Assembly: GCF_016428805.1 (NCBI RefSeq)
Contig: NZ_JAELTJ010000034.1
Location: 1-46,197 of the forward strand
Reading direction: 5' to 3'
Length of the DNA stretch: 46,197 nucleotides
From: Achromobacter sp. ASV32
Lineage (GTDB): Bacteria > Pseudomonadota > Gammaproteobacteria > Burkholderiales > Burkholderiaceae_B
Shown here: piece after piece, positions 23,798-32,783 of the stretch
Layout: each line of letters begins with the position of its first letter
Numbering within the stretch: position 1 is the first letter of the stretch
Program-made: the position numbers and the translations under genes
The notes under the pieces: model-generated
The model's database searches: none
Seen by the model: only the letters and a program-made list of their open reading frames with translations
What the model was told of the DNA's origin: nothing

Positions 23798-25505
23798 CGG
23801 GCGCATCGACGCCATAGTCCGCGCGTGCCGCCCGGACGCTGATCTTGCCGTCGGCCAGGTCGCGCGCGATGCGGGCGCGGCTGCGCTCGGCGGGTGCGCC
23901 GTAACCGCCCCCACCCGGGGTTTCGATGCGCACGCTCTCGCCCGGGGCCAGCGCGATGTTGGCGGTCTTGGAGAACAGCTCCTCCTGCCCCGGCGTGCCG
24001 AAATTGCGGATCAGCCTGGCGCGGCGGCCATCGCCGCCGCCGTCGACACCGGCGGCCACCCCCACCGTGTGGCTATCCGAACGCGCCGAAAACACGATGC
24101 CCGGTCCCATCGCGCGGATCTGCTTGGCAATGCCCATGCCGCCGCGCGTGCGGCCCGCCCCCCCCGAATCCTGGATCATGGCGTACTCGTCCATCAGCAA
24201 CGGGTATTCGTTTTCCAGCGCTTCCACCGGCAGGTTGGAGGTGTTGGTCATGTGCACGTGCACGGCGTCCATGCCGTCGGCATCAAAGCGCGCACCCGCG
24301 CCGCCGCCCAGCGTTTCCAGATACACGAAATGCCCCGCGCGCTCGCGCCAGCGGCCCGAGAACACGATGGCCGGGCAGCAGTCGTTGCTGGACGCCATGG
24401 TCTTTTCCGGCGGCAGCAAACCGCGGAAGGCGCCAAAGATCGCCCCCGCCACCTTCTGCGCGGTGATCGACCGTGCGCCCACCGCCGCGGGATGCTCGGG
24501 GTTGGTGATCGTGCCCACGGGCGCGGACACGCTGATGGGATCGAACAGGCCGGCGTTGGGCGCCAGGTCCGGATCCAGCAACGCCTTCACGGCGTAGTAC
24601 ACGCAAGCCCGCAAGGCATTGAACGGCAGGTTCATCGCGCCGCGCGCCTGCTTGCCTGAGCCGTCGAAGTCGAAATGCAGCCCGTCCCGGTTGACGGTCA
24701 GCGTCACCTGGATCGGCACGGGATCGCCCCCCATGCCGTCGTCGTCCAGGTCGCTGCGGAACGTATAGCTGCCCTGGGCCAGTTCCTGGATGCGGTTGAG
24801 CAGGCGCCGGCGCGTGTAGGTGATGACGTCGTCGACCGAACGCAGCACCGCCGCCAGGCCCATCTGGCGGATCAACCCCTGTACCGCGGCCGCGCCGCGG
24901 CGGTTGGTGGCCATCTGCACCCGCAGGTCCAGCACCCGTTCCTCGGGGTCGCGGGTGTTGGCGCAGATCAGGCGCAGCATATCCTCGTCCACCTCGCCGG
25001 CGCGCGCGATGCGGCACGCGGGGATGCGGATGCCTTCTTCGAAGATGGATTTCAGGCCCCCCGCGATGGATCCCGGCACCGCGCCGCCCACATCCGAATG
25101 GTGGGCGATATTGGCGGCAAAGAAGCGCAGCGTGCCGTCCCAGAACACCGGCGTGACGATGTTGATGTCGGGCAGATGGCTGCCGTCCGCCAGGTAGGGG
25201 TCATTGCAGATGAACACGTCGCCGTCGCGGATCTCGTCCCGCGCGAAGGTGCGCAGGATCGCGCCCATGGCGCCGTCCAGCGACCCCAGGTGCAACGGAA
25301 TCTGCGTGCCCTGGGCCACCAGCCGGCCGCCGGCGTCGAACAGCGCCACCGAGCAATCCTTGCGTTCCTTGATGTTGGTCGAGAACGACGCCCGCACCAG
25401 GGTGTTGTTCATGTCTTCGGTAATGGACAGCAGGCGGTTGCAGAACACCTCCATGCCAACGGGGTCGGCCAGCGCCGTACCCAGGTCTTCTCTGGCTTCA
25501 CGCAT
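23784..25505 (-). CDS. Hydantoinase B/oxoprolinase family protein
   Basis: The 573-residue protein matches HyuB, the B subunit of ATP-dependent hydantoinase/oxoprolinase enzymes. It shows MEVFCNRLLSITEDM at the N-terminus, then NDPYLADGSHLPD and the metal-site region ANIAHHSDVGG, with a glycine-rich C-terminal part ending ETPGGGGYG. The complex opens lactam or hydantoin rings using ATP. It overlaps hyuA by 8 bases. No acetone-carboxylase gamma subunit is present, so acetone carboxylase is unlikely. The exact cyclic amide substrate is unknown. Confidence 0.9.
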   Translation of the reverse strand: MREAREDLGTALADPVGMEVFCNRLLSITEDMNNTLVRASFSTNIKERKDCSVALFDAGGRLVAQGTQIPLHLGSLDGAMGAILRTFARDEIRDGDVFICNDPYLADGSHLPDINIVTPVFWDGTLRFFAANIAHHSDVGGAVPGSIAGGLKSIFEEGIRIPACRIARAGEVDEDMLRLICANTRDPEERVLDLRVQMATNRRGAAAVQGLIRQMGLAAVLRSVDDVITYTRRRLLNRIQELAQGSYTFRSDLDDDGMGGDPVPIQVTLTVNRDGLHFDFDGSGKQARGAMNLPFNALRACVYYAVKALLDPDLAPNAGLFDPISVSAPVGTITNPEHPAAVGARSITAQKVAGAIFGAFRGLLPPEKTMASSNDCCPAIVFSGRWRERAGHFVYLETLGGGAGARFDADGMDAVHVHMTNTSNLPVEALENEYPLLMDEYAMIQDSGGAGRTRGGMGIAKQIRAMGPGIVFSARSDSHTVGVAAGVDGGGDGRRARLIRNFGTPGQEELFSKTANIALAPGESVRIETPGGGGYGAPAERSRARIARDLADGKISVRAARADYGVDAPATPR

Positions 25506-27555
25506 CGGAGCCTCCTTGCAGACGGATGATCAGGTTGCCGTATTCGTCCACCACCACGTGCTGACCGGCACCAACGACCGTGGTCGAGCTCATTTCCTCC
25601 AGCAGGGCGGGCCCGACGAAGGGCACCCCCGTGGGCACGCGGTCGCGGTCGTACACGGGCGTATCGAGCCAGCCATGGCGGGCGCCGAAATAGGCGCGGC
25701 GCTCGCCGATGCGGGCCGCCTGCAGCGTGCCGCCGATGTGGCGCGGCGCCAGCGGGGCCTTCACCACCTGCCCCACGGCCTGCATGCGGCAATTGATGAT
25801 CTGCACCTTGCGGTCGTCGACGGTGTAGCCGTATTCGCGTTCGTGCGCCTCGTTGAAGCGGCGCGCGAATTCGGCGTAGCCGCCGGCACCCGTGTCGTCC
25901 AGGCTGACCTGCACCTCAAAGTTCTGGCCCTCGTAGCGCGCATCGATAGCGCTGCGGGTCAGACGCAAGGCGGGTTCCACGCGCTCGTCGTCCAGCCAGC
26001 GTTCGGCCTGCCCGCGCAGGGTTTCGAAGATTGCCGACACGCCCGGCCAGGCTTGCTCGCTGGCCAGCGATATTTCGCTGCGCACGAAGTCGAACGAGAT
26101 GTCGCTCAACAGGATGCCGCGCGCGCACATGGTGCCCGGTTCCTGCGGCACGATCACGGTCGGAATGCCGCATTCCTCGGCCACTTCCACCGCGTGCAGC
26201 GGACCGGCGCCGCCATAGGCATACAGCGCGAATTGAGACAGGTCATAGCCGCGCTCGGTGGACACGGCGCGGATGGCGCGGCTCATGTTGGCCGCCGCAA
26301 TCCGCAGGATGCCTTCGGCGGCGGCTTCGCGCGTCAGGCCCAGCGGCTGGGCCACGCGGGCATCGATCACCTGGCGCGCGGCCTCGGCGTGCACCGGCAT
26401 GCGGCCGTTCAACAGCGCCACGGGATTCAGGCGCTGCAACGCGATCTCGGCATCGGTGATGGTCGGCTCGGTGCCGCCGCGGCCGTATCCCACGGGTCCC
26501 GGCAACGCCCCCGCGCTGTGCGGCCCGACCTTGAGCGCGCCTGCGTCATCCAGCCAGGCGATGCTGCCACCGCCCGCGCCGATCACATGGATATCCACCA
26601 TCGGCGTTTTCACCGGATAGCCGGCCACCTGGCGGTGCGAGGTGAACAGCGGGCGGCCATCGCAGATCAGCGAAACGTCCGTGCTCGTGCCGCCCACGTC
26701 GAACGTCACCAGGTTCAGGCTGCCGATGGCGCGCCCCACCGCCGCGGCGCCCACCACCCCGGCCGCAGGCCCGGACAGGCAGGTGCGCACCGGATACTGG
26801 CGTACCGTGGCAATCGACATCAGCCCGCCGTTGGAGTGGATGGTATGCGGCTCATGGGCGATATCCAGCTCGCGCACCCGCTGCAGAAAGCGTTCGAGGT
26901 AGCGCGCCATCTTCGGCCCCACGGCGGCGTTCAGCACCGTCGTGGAAAGACGCTCGTATTCGCGGAATTCCGGCAACACGTCCGACGAAAGGCTGACATA
27001 GGCATCCGGCATTTCCTCGGCGACGATGCGCGCGGCGGCTTGCTCGTGCGCCGGATTGCGGTAGGCGTGCAGAAAGCAGATCGTCACCGCCTCGATGCCG
27101 GCGGCAGCGAATTGTCGCGCGGCGTCGCGCACTTGTTCCGTATCCAGCGGGGTCAGCACCTCGCCCTGCGCGTTGACGCGTTCACGCACCTGCACCCGGA
27201 ATTCGCGCGGTACCGCCACCGGGGGTTTGCCAACGCTGTAGTCGTACAGATGCGGACGCGTCTGCCGGCCGATCTCCAGCACGTCACGGAAGCCCTGCGT
27301 GGTGATCAGCCCCACGCGGGCGCCCTTGCGCTCGATGATGAGGTTGGTGGCCACCGTGGTGCCATGGCCCACGTGCGATACCTGCGACGGTGACACGCCG
27401 TGGTCCACCAGCATCTGGCCGATGCCGGTTGCGATGGCCTCGGACGGATCCTGCGGCGTGGATGGCACTTTGTGAAAGTGCACCACGCCCTGGTCCTCGT
27501 CGATCATCGTGAAGTCGGTAAACGTGCCGCCGACGTCTATCCCTATGCGATACAT
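25498..27555 (-). CDS. Hydantoinase A/oxoprolinase family protein
   Basis: The 685-residue HyuA-type subunit starts with the actin/hexokinase-like nucleotide motif RIGIDVGGTFTDFTMID. A second phosphate-binding motif LVTFDVGGTSTDVSLI (about 280) and IHVIGAGGGSIAW follow. It should phosphorylate the cyclic amide (hydantoin or 5-oxoproline analogue) using ATP, with HyuB completing hydrolysis. It is 40 bases downstream of the TctC-like binding-protein gene and overlaps hyuB by 8 bases, forming a three-gene operon. Confidence 0.91.
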   Translation of the reverse strand: MYRIGIDVGGTFTDFTMIDEDQGVVHFHKVPSTPQDPSEAIATGIGQMLVDHGVSPSQVSHVGHGTTVATNLIIERKGARVGLITTQGFRDVLEIGRQTRPHLYDYSVGKPPVAVPREFRVQVRERVNAQGEVLTPLDTEQVRDAARQFAAAGIEAVTICFLHAYRNPAHEQAAARIVAEEMPDAYVSLSSDVLPEFREYERLSTTVLNAAVGPKMARYLERFLQRVRELDIAHEPHTIHSNGGLMSIATVRQYPVRTCLSGPAAGVVGAAAVGRAIGSLNLVTFDVGGTSTDVSLICDGRPLFTSHRQVAGYPVKTPMVDIHVIGAGGGSIAWLDDAGALKVGPHSAGALPGPVGYGRGGTEPTITDAEIALQRLNPVALLNGRMPVHAEAARQVIDARVAQPLGLTREAAAEGILRIAAANMSRAIRAVSTERGYDLSQFALYAYGGAGPLHAVEVAEECGIPTVIVPQEPGTMCARGILLSDISFDFVRSEISLASEQAWPGVSAIFETLRGQAERWLDDERVEPALRLTRSAIDARYEGQNFEVQVSLDDTGAGGYAEFARRFNEAHEREYGYTVDDRKVQIINCRMQAVGQVVKAPLAPRHIGGTLQAARIGERRAYFGARHGWLDTPVYDRDRVPTGVPFVGPALLEEMSSTTVVGAGQHVVVDEYGNLIIRLQGGSDA

Positions 27556-27595
27556 GCTTGTGCTTCCCAGAAAAAAATGAAAGGCGCCGCCGCGC

Positions 27596-28576
27596 TCAAT
27601 CGAGATGGATGCCGGCCTGCTTGACCACGCCGCACCACTTGTTGATTTCGTCCTTGATCATGGCGCCGAAGGCCGGGCCGGACACGTCCGACACCTGCGC
27701 GCCCTGCTGTTCCAGATAGGTCTTCATGGCCGGCGCGTGCAACGTCTGCACCAGCGCGTCGGTCAGCTTCTGGCGCAGGGGCTCGGGCAGCTTGGCGGGC
27801 GCCAGCATGCCGAACCACACCATGGCTTCAAAGCCCGGATAGCCGGACTCGGCCACCGTGGGCACGTTGGGCAGCATGCTCGAGCGTTGCGGCGAGGTCA
27901 CCGCCAGCGCCTTGATCTTGCCGTCCTTGATGTAGGGATAGGACGTCATCACCACGTCCATCATCATGTTGATCTGGCCGCTCACCAGGTCGATCAGCGC
28001 CGGGCCCGAGCCGCGATACGGCACATGCACCATCGACACGCCCGCCGTGCTCTTGAAGAGTTCAGCCGCCAGATGGTTGGATGTCCCCTGGCCGTTGGAG
28101 GCGAACGAATATTTCTCGGGCTCTTTCTTGAGCAGCGCCACGAACTCCTGCAGCGTGTTGGCCGGCACCGACTGATTGACGGACATCACATTGGGAATGG
28201 TGGCCACCACGGACAGCGGCGTGAAGTCCTTGACCGGGTCGTAGGGCAGCTTCGAATACACGCAGGGCGCACTGCCGTGGGTGCTGACGGACCCCATCAG
28301 GATGGTGTAGCCATCGGCCGGCTGCCGTGCCACGTAATCGGTGCCCACGGTACCACCGGCGCCGGGGCGGTTTTCAACGATGACATTGGCGGACAGGCGC
28401 TGGCCCAACCCTTCGGCGACCTTGCGCGCGATCAGGTCGGTCGAGCCGCCCGCCGCGAAAGGCACCACGATGCGGATCACCCGGTCCGGCCAGTCGGCCC
28501 TGGCCGGCAGGGCCGCGGCCGCCAGCGCGACGCTCCCGAATACAAGACAGCACTTGCGAATAAACGCTGCGTTCAT
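27596..28576 (-). CDS. Tripartite tricarboxylate transporter binding protein (TctC/Bug family)
   Basis: The 326-residue protein has a signal peptide ending ALPARA (about 27) and the Bug fold landmarks: WPDRVIRIVVPFAAGGSTD, then VENRPGAGGTVGTDYVAR, VPYRGSGPALIDLVSGQINMM-like core and a YPGFEAMVWFG segment. Bug proteins bind small carboxylates or amides in the periplasm and are hugely amplified in Bordetella-like genomes. No TctA/TctB membrane partners are next to it, so it is an orphan that may share a distant transporter or act in sensing. Being first in the operon with hyuAB, it probably binds the ring compound or its product. Confidence 0.92.
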   Translation of the reverse strand: MNAAFIRKCCLVFGSVALAAAALPARADWPDRVIRIVVPFAAGGSTDLIARKVAEGLGQRLSANVIVENRPGAGGTVGTDYVARQPADGYTILMGSVSTHGSAPCVYSKLPYDPVKDFTPLSVVATIPNVMSVNQSVPANTLQEFVALLKKEPEKYSFASNGQGTSNHLAAELFKSTAGVSMVHVPYRGSGPALIDLVSGQINMMMDVVMTSYPYIKDGKIKALAVTSPQRSSMLPNVPTVAESGYPGFEAMVWFGMLAPAKLPEPLRQKLTDALVQTLHAPAMKTYLEQQGAQVSDVSGPAFGAMIKDEINKWCGVVKQAGIHLD

Positions 28577-28750
28577 GGCTTGGTTTCCCCTTGTTGATAG
28601 AACTTCCTTGCGGCCGGATCATGCGTGTCCAGCCTGAGAGGCATTGCCTCGGGTTCACTGCAACAACGGGGACATCCTAGGCTTGGCGCGCGCCGGCCAG
28701 CAGCCCTGGCGGTTTATATTGGTATAGATGCCATTTATAGGTGGGCAGTC

Positions 28751-29647
28751 GTGAAGAATCCGGACCTGAATCTGCTGCTGCATTTCGATGCGCTGATGGC
28801 CTGCCGCAATGTGTCGCGCGCGGCCGAGCAGCTGGGCATCAGCCAACCCGCCATGAGCGCCGCCATGAACCGGCTGCGCCAGTTGTTCGGCGATCCGCTG
28901 CTGGTGCGCGAAGGCGGCGCCTGGCAGCCCACGCTGCGGGCGCAGGAACTGCACCAGGGCTTTCAGCCGCTACTGGAGAGCTGGCGCCGCGCCACGCGCA
29001 CGCGCGAGGTCTTCGATCCGGCGCACTCGTCGCGCAGCCTGTCGTTCTATGCCACCGACTACGTGCAGTACACGCTGCTGCCCAAGCTGATTCCCCGGCT
29101 GGCGGTGGATGCGCCGCACTTCCAGCTGCTGATCGTGCCGGCGCGGCCGCAGCATGGCCTGAGCATGCTGGACACCAATCATGTGGAGTTGATCGCGGGG
29201 TATTTCCCCGATCCGGCGCCGGACCTGCGCACACGCTTCCTGTACCAGGAGCCGGCCGTATGCATCGTGCGCGAAGGCCACCCCTGTCTGCGCAAGCGTT
29301 GGAATCTGGATGCCTACCTGAGCTACGGGCATCTGGACTTGGCGGCCCACACACGCTATTTCAGTACCGCGATCGACCGCATCCTCATGGGGCAGAACCG
29401 CAGCCGCCGGATCGTGGCGACGCTATCGAGCTACATGGTGTGCCCGTTCATCGTCGAGGCGTCGGACCTGATCGCGACGATGCCGGTGAGCATCGCCAAG
29501 GCCATGTCGGGCAGCGCGCGCATCGTGACGCTCAAGGCGCCGTTGAGCCTGCCGGCGATTACGGTGTCGCTGTACTGGCACGAGCGCTACCAGGATGACC
29601 CGGCACATGCCTGGCTGCGGCAGTATCTGGCGGGCGTGCTGGGTTAG
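28751..29647 (+). CDS. LysR family transcriptional regulator
   Basis: The start is the GTG at 28751, giving 298 residues and VKNPDLNLLLHFDALMACRNVSRAAEQLGISQPAMS, the standard LysR helix-turn-helix N-terminus; AGGTGG lies 6 bases upstream and no in-frame ATG precedes it nearby. The C-terminal part is the LysR substrate domain (from about 95). It resembles the NodD/PcpR-like subgroup in starting with DLNLL. Divergent from the TctC-hyuAB operon, it probably controls it. The 174-base gap holds a weak TGG-N8-CCA dyad at 28720-28733, a possible T-N11-A box. Confidence 0.9.
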   Translation: MKNPDLNLLLHFDALMACRNVSRAAEQLGISQPAMSAAMNRLRQLFGDPLLVREGGAWQPTLRAQELHQGFQPLLESWRRATRTREVFDPAHSSRSLSFYATDYVQYTLLPKLIPRLAVDAPHFQLLIVPARPQHGLSMLDTNHVELIAGYFPDPAPDLRTRFLYQEPAVCIVREGHPCLRKRWNLDAYLSYGHLDLAAHTRYFSTAIDRILMGQNRSRRIVATLSSYMVCPFIVEASDLIATMPVSIAKAMSGSARIVTLKAPLSLPAITVSLYWHERYQDDPAHAWLRQYLAGVLG

Positions 29648-29681
29648 GCGCTTCGGGGCAGCCGGCGCCAGCTGCCCCCGG

Positions 29682-30521
29682 TCATGCCTGCTTCAACGGC
29701 ATGCAGATGCGCGTCTGCAGCTGGGCAGGCGGGGTGGTGCGCGGGTCGTTCAGGTATTGCTCGAACATCGGAAAATCCGCGGGAACCATGCCGCTGCCGG
29801 GCAGCCATTCCGAGAACATCCAGTTATAAGGCTTGTCCATTTCGTTGTACGGCCCGGTATAGGTCAGCATGGCGCAGCGTCCGGCCGGGATCTCGAAACG
29901 CTCGAGTTCATCGCCCAGGTCGGCGTCGGGCGCGACGGACATGCCGGCCAGGGAACGCAGCTGGCCGACGGGTACCTGCTCGGGGTCGTCGAAGTAGACG
30001 CCAAAGCCGATGGATTCGGGATTGGCCAGGCCGCGGCTGCCGGCCAGCATGAAGGCGCGGGTGAAGACGGGGCCGATCTCCTGATAGCTGCCACGGTGCC
30101 GCAAAGCGGCCAGAACGGCGCCAGGGAAGGTTTCGATGGTGATGGGGTACATGTCCAGCTCCTGAGGGTCAAAGGGACGGGAGCGGGCCGTGCGGTAACG
30201 CCCTGGCGATATGCCGAAGGTGGCGCCAAACGCCCGGTTGAACGCGGCGTCCGACTCATAGCCGGCTCGCTGCGCGATGTCACGCAAGGGCGCCCCGGTG
30301 CCGCCCAATGCGACGGCCGCGCGATGCATGCGGATGCGCTGCACGGTGGCGTTGACCGTTTCACCCATCATCGCGCGGTAGACGCGATGGAAGTGATACG
30401 GCGACAGGCAGGCGAGGTCGGCCAGGTAATACAGGTCCGGGTCGGCGTCGGGATTGCTTGCCAGCCAGCGCAGGACCGGGTCCATGCGCAGGGCATATTG
30501 GGCTTGGGTTTGGGGTTTCAC
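29682..30521 (-). CDS. AraC family regulator with GyrI-like effector domain
   Basis: The 279-residue protein has two AraC helix-turn-helix motifs at the N-terminus (about 15-110: LADLACLSPYHFHRVYRAMMGE, then IAQRAGYESDAAFNRAFGATFGISPG) and a GyrI-like small-molecule-binding domain from about 123 (YPITIETFPGAVLAALRHRG). This layout matches Rob/SoxS-like multidrug or stress regulators such as those with BmrR-type ligand domains. The start is a GTG at 30521 with AAGGAG about 6-8 bases upstream. No target gene is evident; it lies head-to-tail with a dehydrogenase gene across a 161-base gap. Confidence 0.9.
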   Translation of the reverse strand: MKPQTQAQYALRMDPVLRWLASNPDADPDLYYLADLACLSPYHFHRVYRAMMGETVNATVQRIRMHRAAVALGGTGAPLRDIAQRAGYESDAAFNRAFGATFGISPGRYRTARSRPFDPQELDMYPITIETFPGAVLAALRHRGSYQEIGPVFTRAFMLAGSRGLANPESIGFGVYFDDPEQVPVGQLRSLAGMSVAPDADLGDELERFEIPAGRCAMLTYTGPYNEMDKPYNWMFSEWLPGSGMVPADFPMFEQYLNDPRTTPPAQLQTRICMPLKQA

Positions 30522-30682
30522 TTGCGGGCTCCTTGGGGAGCAATGTAGGGCGTGTTCGTTTGCAGATTTTGCGGTTTTTTGCTGCTGGTGTGTAGGGTTC
30601 TTCAGACGCCCACGGCCCCGGCGCCCCAGGCTCTGCTCGTTTCAGCTTGGCGGGTGGCGCTGCGCGCTTGCGAGAAGGGGTA

Positions 30683-31621
30683 TCAATACCCGCGTTTCGG
30701 GTCGTAGATGTTGGGGAGGTCTTCGCCGCGTTCGTTCGCCTCGATCAGCCAGGCGGTATGGCGGGCGCGTTCTTCGCGGTCGGGGATGGCGGCGCAGTGG
30801 GGGGTGATGATGATGCCGGGGTGGGTCCACAGAGGCGAATCCGGCGCCAGGGGTTCGGGGTCGAAGACGTCCAGGACGGCCTGGTGCAGGTGGCCGGCGT
30901 CCAGCGCGTCAAGGACGTCCTGGGTGACCATGTGGGTGCCGCGGCCGGCGTTGATCAGGCTGGCGCCGCGGGGAAGCTGGGCCAAGGTGTCGCGGTTGAG
31001 GATGCCGCGGGTGGCGTCGGTGGCGGGCAGCAGGCAGACCAGGAGGTCGGTGCGGGCGAGGAATTCGCCGAATTGGGCCTGGCCGGCGTAGGACGGCAGG
31101 CCGTCGGGCAGGGTGCTGGCGCCGCGTGACCAGCCGGCGACGGGAAAGCCGACGCGGGACAGCAGGCGGGCGGCGGCGATGCCCAGGTGGCCCAGGCCCA
31201 TGATGCCGACGCGCATGTCGGCGGCCACGCGCAGGGAGTCGAACAGTTCCCAGTGGCGGCGGGCTTGCTGGTCGATGGCGCGTTTGACGTCACGGGTCAG
31301 CATCAGGGCGCTGGTCAGCACGAATTCGGCCATTTCCGTTTCGGTGCGCGGCGTGACCATGCGGGCGATGCGCAGATGGCGGGGCCAGTCCGGGTCGGAA
31401 ACGATGTGGTCGACGCCGGCCCCGGCGCTGATGATGAGTTTCAGGTTGGGAAAGGTGGCCAGGCGGCCGGGAGGCGGGGCCCAGACCAGGGCGTAGTCGA
31501 CGCTGGCAGGGTCGATATCGTCATGCCAGTCGACCACGTCCAGGCCGGGCGCATGGATGTTGAATTTTTCGCGCCATTCGTCGATGGCGCGAGGGCTGCC
31601 TGACCTGATGATGAGCCGCAT
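30683..31621 (-). CDS. D-2-hydroxyacid dehydrogenase (GhrA-like)
   Basis: The 312-residue enzyme has the NAD(P) motif GIMGLGHLG (139-147) and the catalytic triad R227 (INAGRG), E256 (DPEPL) and H275 (TPHCAA). It reduces a 2-oxoacid such as glyoxylate, hydroxypyruvate or a longer ketoacid to the D-hydroxyacid. The start at 31621 (MRLIIRSG) is preferred over an 11-residue extension by family alignment; GGAG lies 11 bases upstream. It follows the cluster 2 binding-protein gene by 91 bases on the same strand, so it may be the last gene of that operon and handle the ketoacid released by amine oxidation. Confidence 0.9.
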   Translation of the reverse strand: MRLIIRSGSPRAIDEWREKFNIHAPGLDVVDWHDDIDPASVDYALVWAPPPGRLATFPNLKLIISAGAGVDHIVSDPDWPRHLRIARMVTPRTETEMAEFVLTSALMLTRDVKRAIDQQARRHWELFDSLRVAADMRVGIMGLGHLGIAAARLLSRVGFPVAGWSRGASTLPDGLPSYAGQAQFGEFLARTDLLVCLLPATDATRGILNRDTLAQLPRGASLINAGRGTHMVTQDVLDALDAGHLHQAVLDVFDPEPLAPDSPLWTHPGIIITPHCAAIPDREERARHTAWLIEANERGEDLPNIYDPKRGY

Positions 31622-31712
31622 GCCTGGCTTACTCCGTTGCGGGCGCAGTGGCACCCTGGGGGGATCAGCGCCGCGCCGCCCGCACGGGGCGGACGGCGCG
31701 ACGCGCCTGACG

Positions 31713-32783
31713 TCAGCGTTCGACCGTGCGGTTCCAACGCGCGTTGAACGCCGGACGGGTAGCGTTGATCTGATCCCAGTCCAGGATCTTGGCGTTGGCC
31801 ATGTAGCCCTGGAAGCGCTTGAGCACCTCTTCGTTGCCGGCCGACGGCTGAACGTTCTTATTGGACGGGAAATGCCCGCCCATTTCCAGTGCCTTGGCCT
31901 GGGCCTGCGCCGACAGCAGGTACAGCGCCAGTTTCTGCGACAGTTCCGGTTCGCTGTTCTTGGCGATGACGCATTCGCCCACCATGAGAATGACCGAGCC
32001 TTCCTTGGGCTGCACGTATTCCACCGGAATGTCGCGTTTTTTCAGGCGGGCGATGGCGGTGGGGGTCAGCGGGAAGATGGCGGCTTCGTTGGACTGGATC
32101 ATCTCGGCCAGCTTGGCCGAATTGGGAATGTACTCCAGCACGTTGGGGCCGATGGTGGACGGCCATTGCTTGAAGCCCGGCTCGGTGTTCTGGTCGGTGC
32201 CGCCCTGGATGCGGTTGAACATCAAAAAGCCGTGCAGGCCGAAGGTGCTGCCCGAGGCGGACTGGAACACGACCTTGCCCTTGTACTTCGGGTCGGCCAG
32301 ATCCATCCACGAGGTGGGCGGCGCCCAGCCCTTGTCGGCGAACAGCTTGGTGTTGTAGCCCAGGCCGGTCATGCCGATGTCGATACCCGCGGCCATGCGG
32401 TCTTTCATGACGGCGGTGGGATACAGCTCTTTGAGCACCGGATCGTCGTTGAGCTGTTCGCACAGGCCCATGGTGATGGCGCGCGCCATGATGCCGTCAT
32501 CCAGGAACATGACGTGCATCTGCGGCTTGTCCTTGAAGGCCTGGGCCTTGGCCAGCACGTCGGTGGAGGTGCCGGGCACGACCACGATCTTGACGTTGTT
32601 GGCCTTCTCGAAGTCGGGGAACACGTACTGCGTGAAGGCGCGCTCCATGTCGCCGCCGTTCATGCCGACGTACAACGTCTTTTGCTGCGCCATGGCGCCG
32701 AGCGACACGGCGGCCAGCGCCGCACCCAGCAGCCACTTCCCCTTGTGCAGGCGGCGCGAACCGCCCTGTTTCTTGTCCATCAT
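31713..32783 (-). CDS. Periplasmic binding protein, PotD-like (cluster 2)
   Basis: The 356-residue protein has an extended basic N-terminus and a signal peptide (KWLLGAALAAVSLGAMAQ) followed by the PotD-type fold: LYVGMNGGDMERAFTQYVFP, then HVMFLDDGIMARAITMG and IPNSAKLAEMIQSNEAAIFPL. It delivers the substrate to the cluster 2 importer. Its ATG overlaps the upstream flavoenzyme stop by 4 bases. Here the binding-protein gene is at the end of the operon, whereas in cluster 1 it is first. Sequence similarity to the cluster 1 protein is clear in motifs, with different detail around the ligand pocket, so the two probably prefer different compounds. Confidence 0.9.
   Translation of the reverse strand: MMDKKQGGSRRLHKGKWLLGAALAAVSLGAMAQQKTLYVGMNGGDMERAFTQYVFPDFEKANNVKIVVVPGTSTDVLAKAQAFKDKPQMHVMFLDDGIMARAITMGLCEQLNDDPVLKELYPTAVMKDRMAAGIDIGMTGLGYNTKLFADKGWAPPTSWMDLADPKYKGKVVFQSASGSTFGLHGFLMFNRIQGGTDQNTEPGFKQWPSTIGPNVLEYIPNSAKLAEMIQSNEAAIFPLTPTAIARLKKRDIPVEYVQPKEGSVILMVGECVIAKNSEPELSQKLALYLLSAQAQAKALEMGGHFPSNKNVQPSAGNEEVLKRFQGYMANAKILDWDQINATRPAFNARWNRTVER

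Noticed and set aside
23784-27555. Acetone carboxylase as the identity of the HyuA/HyuB pair
   Set aside because: The third (gamma) subunit is absent, and the link to a Bug binding protein fits a hydantoinase/oxoprolinase-type role.
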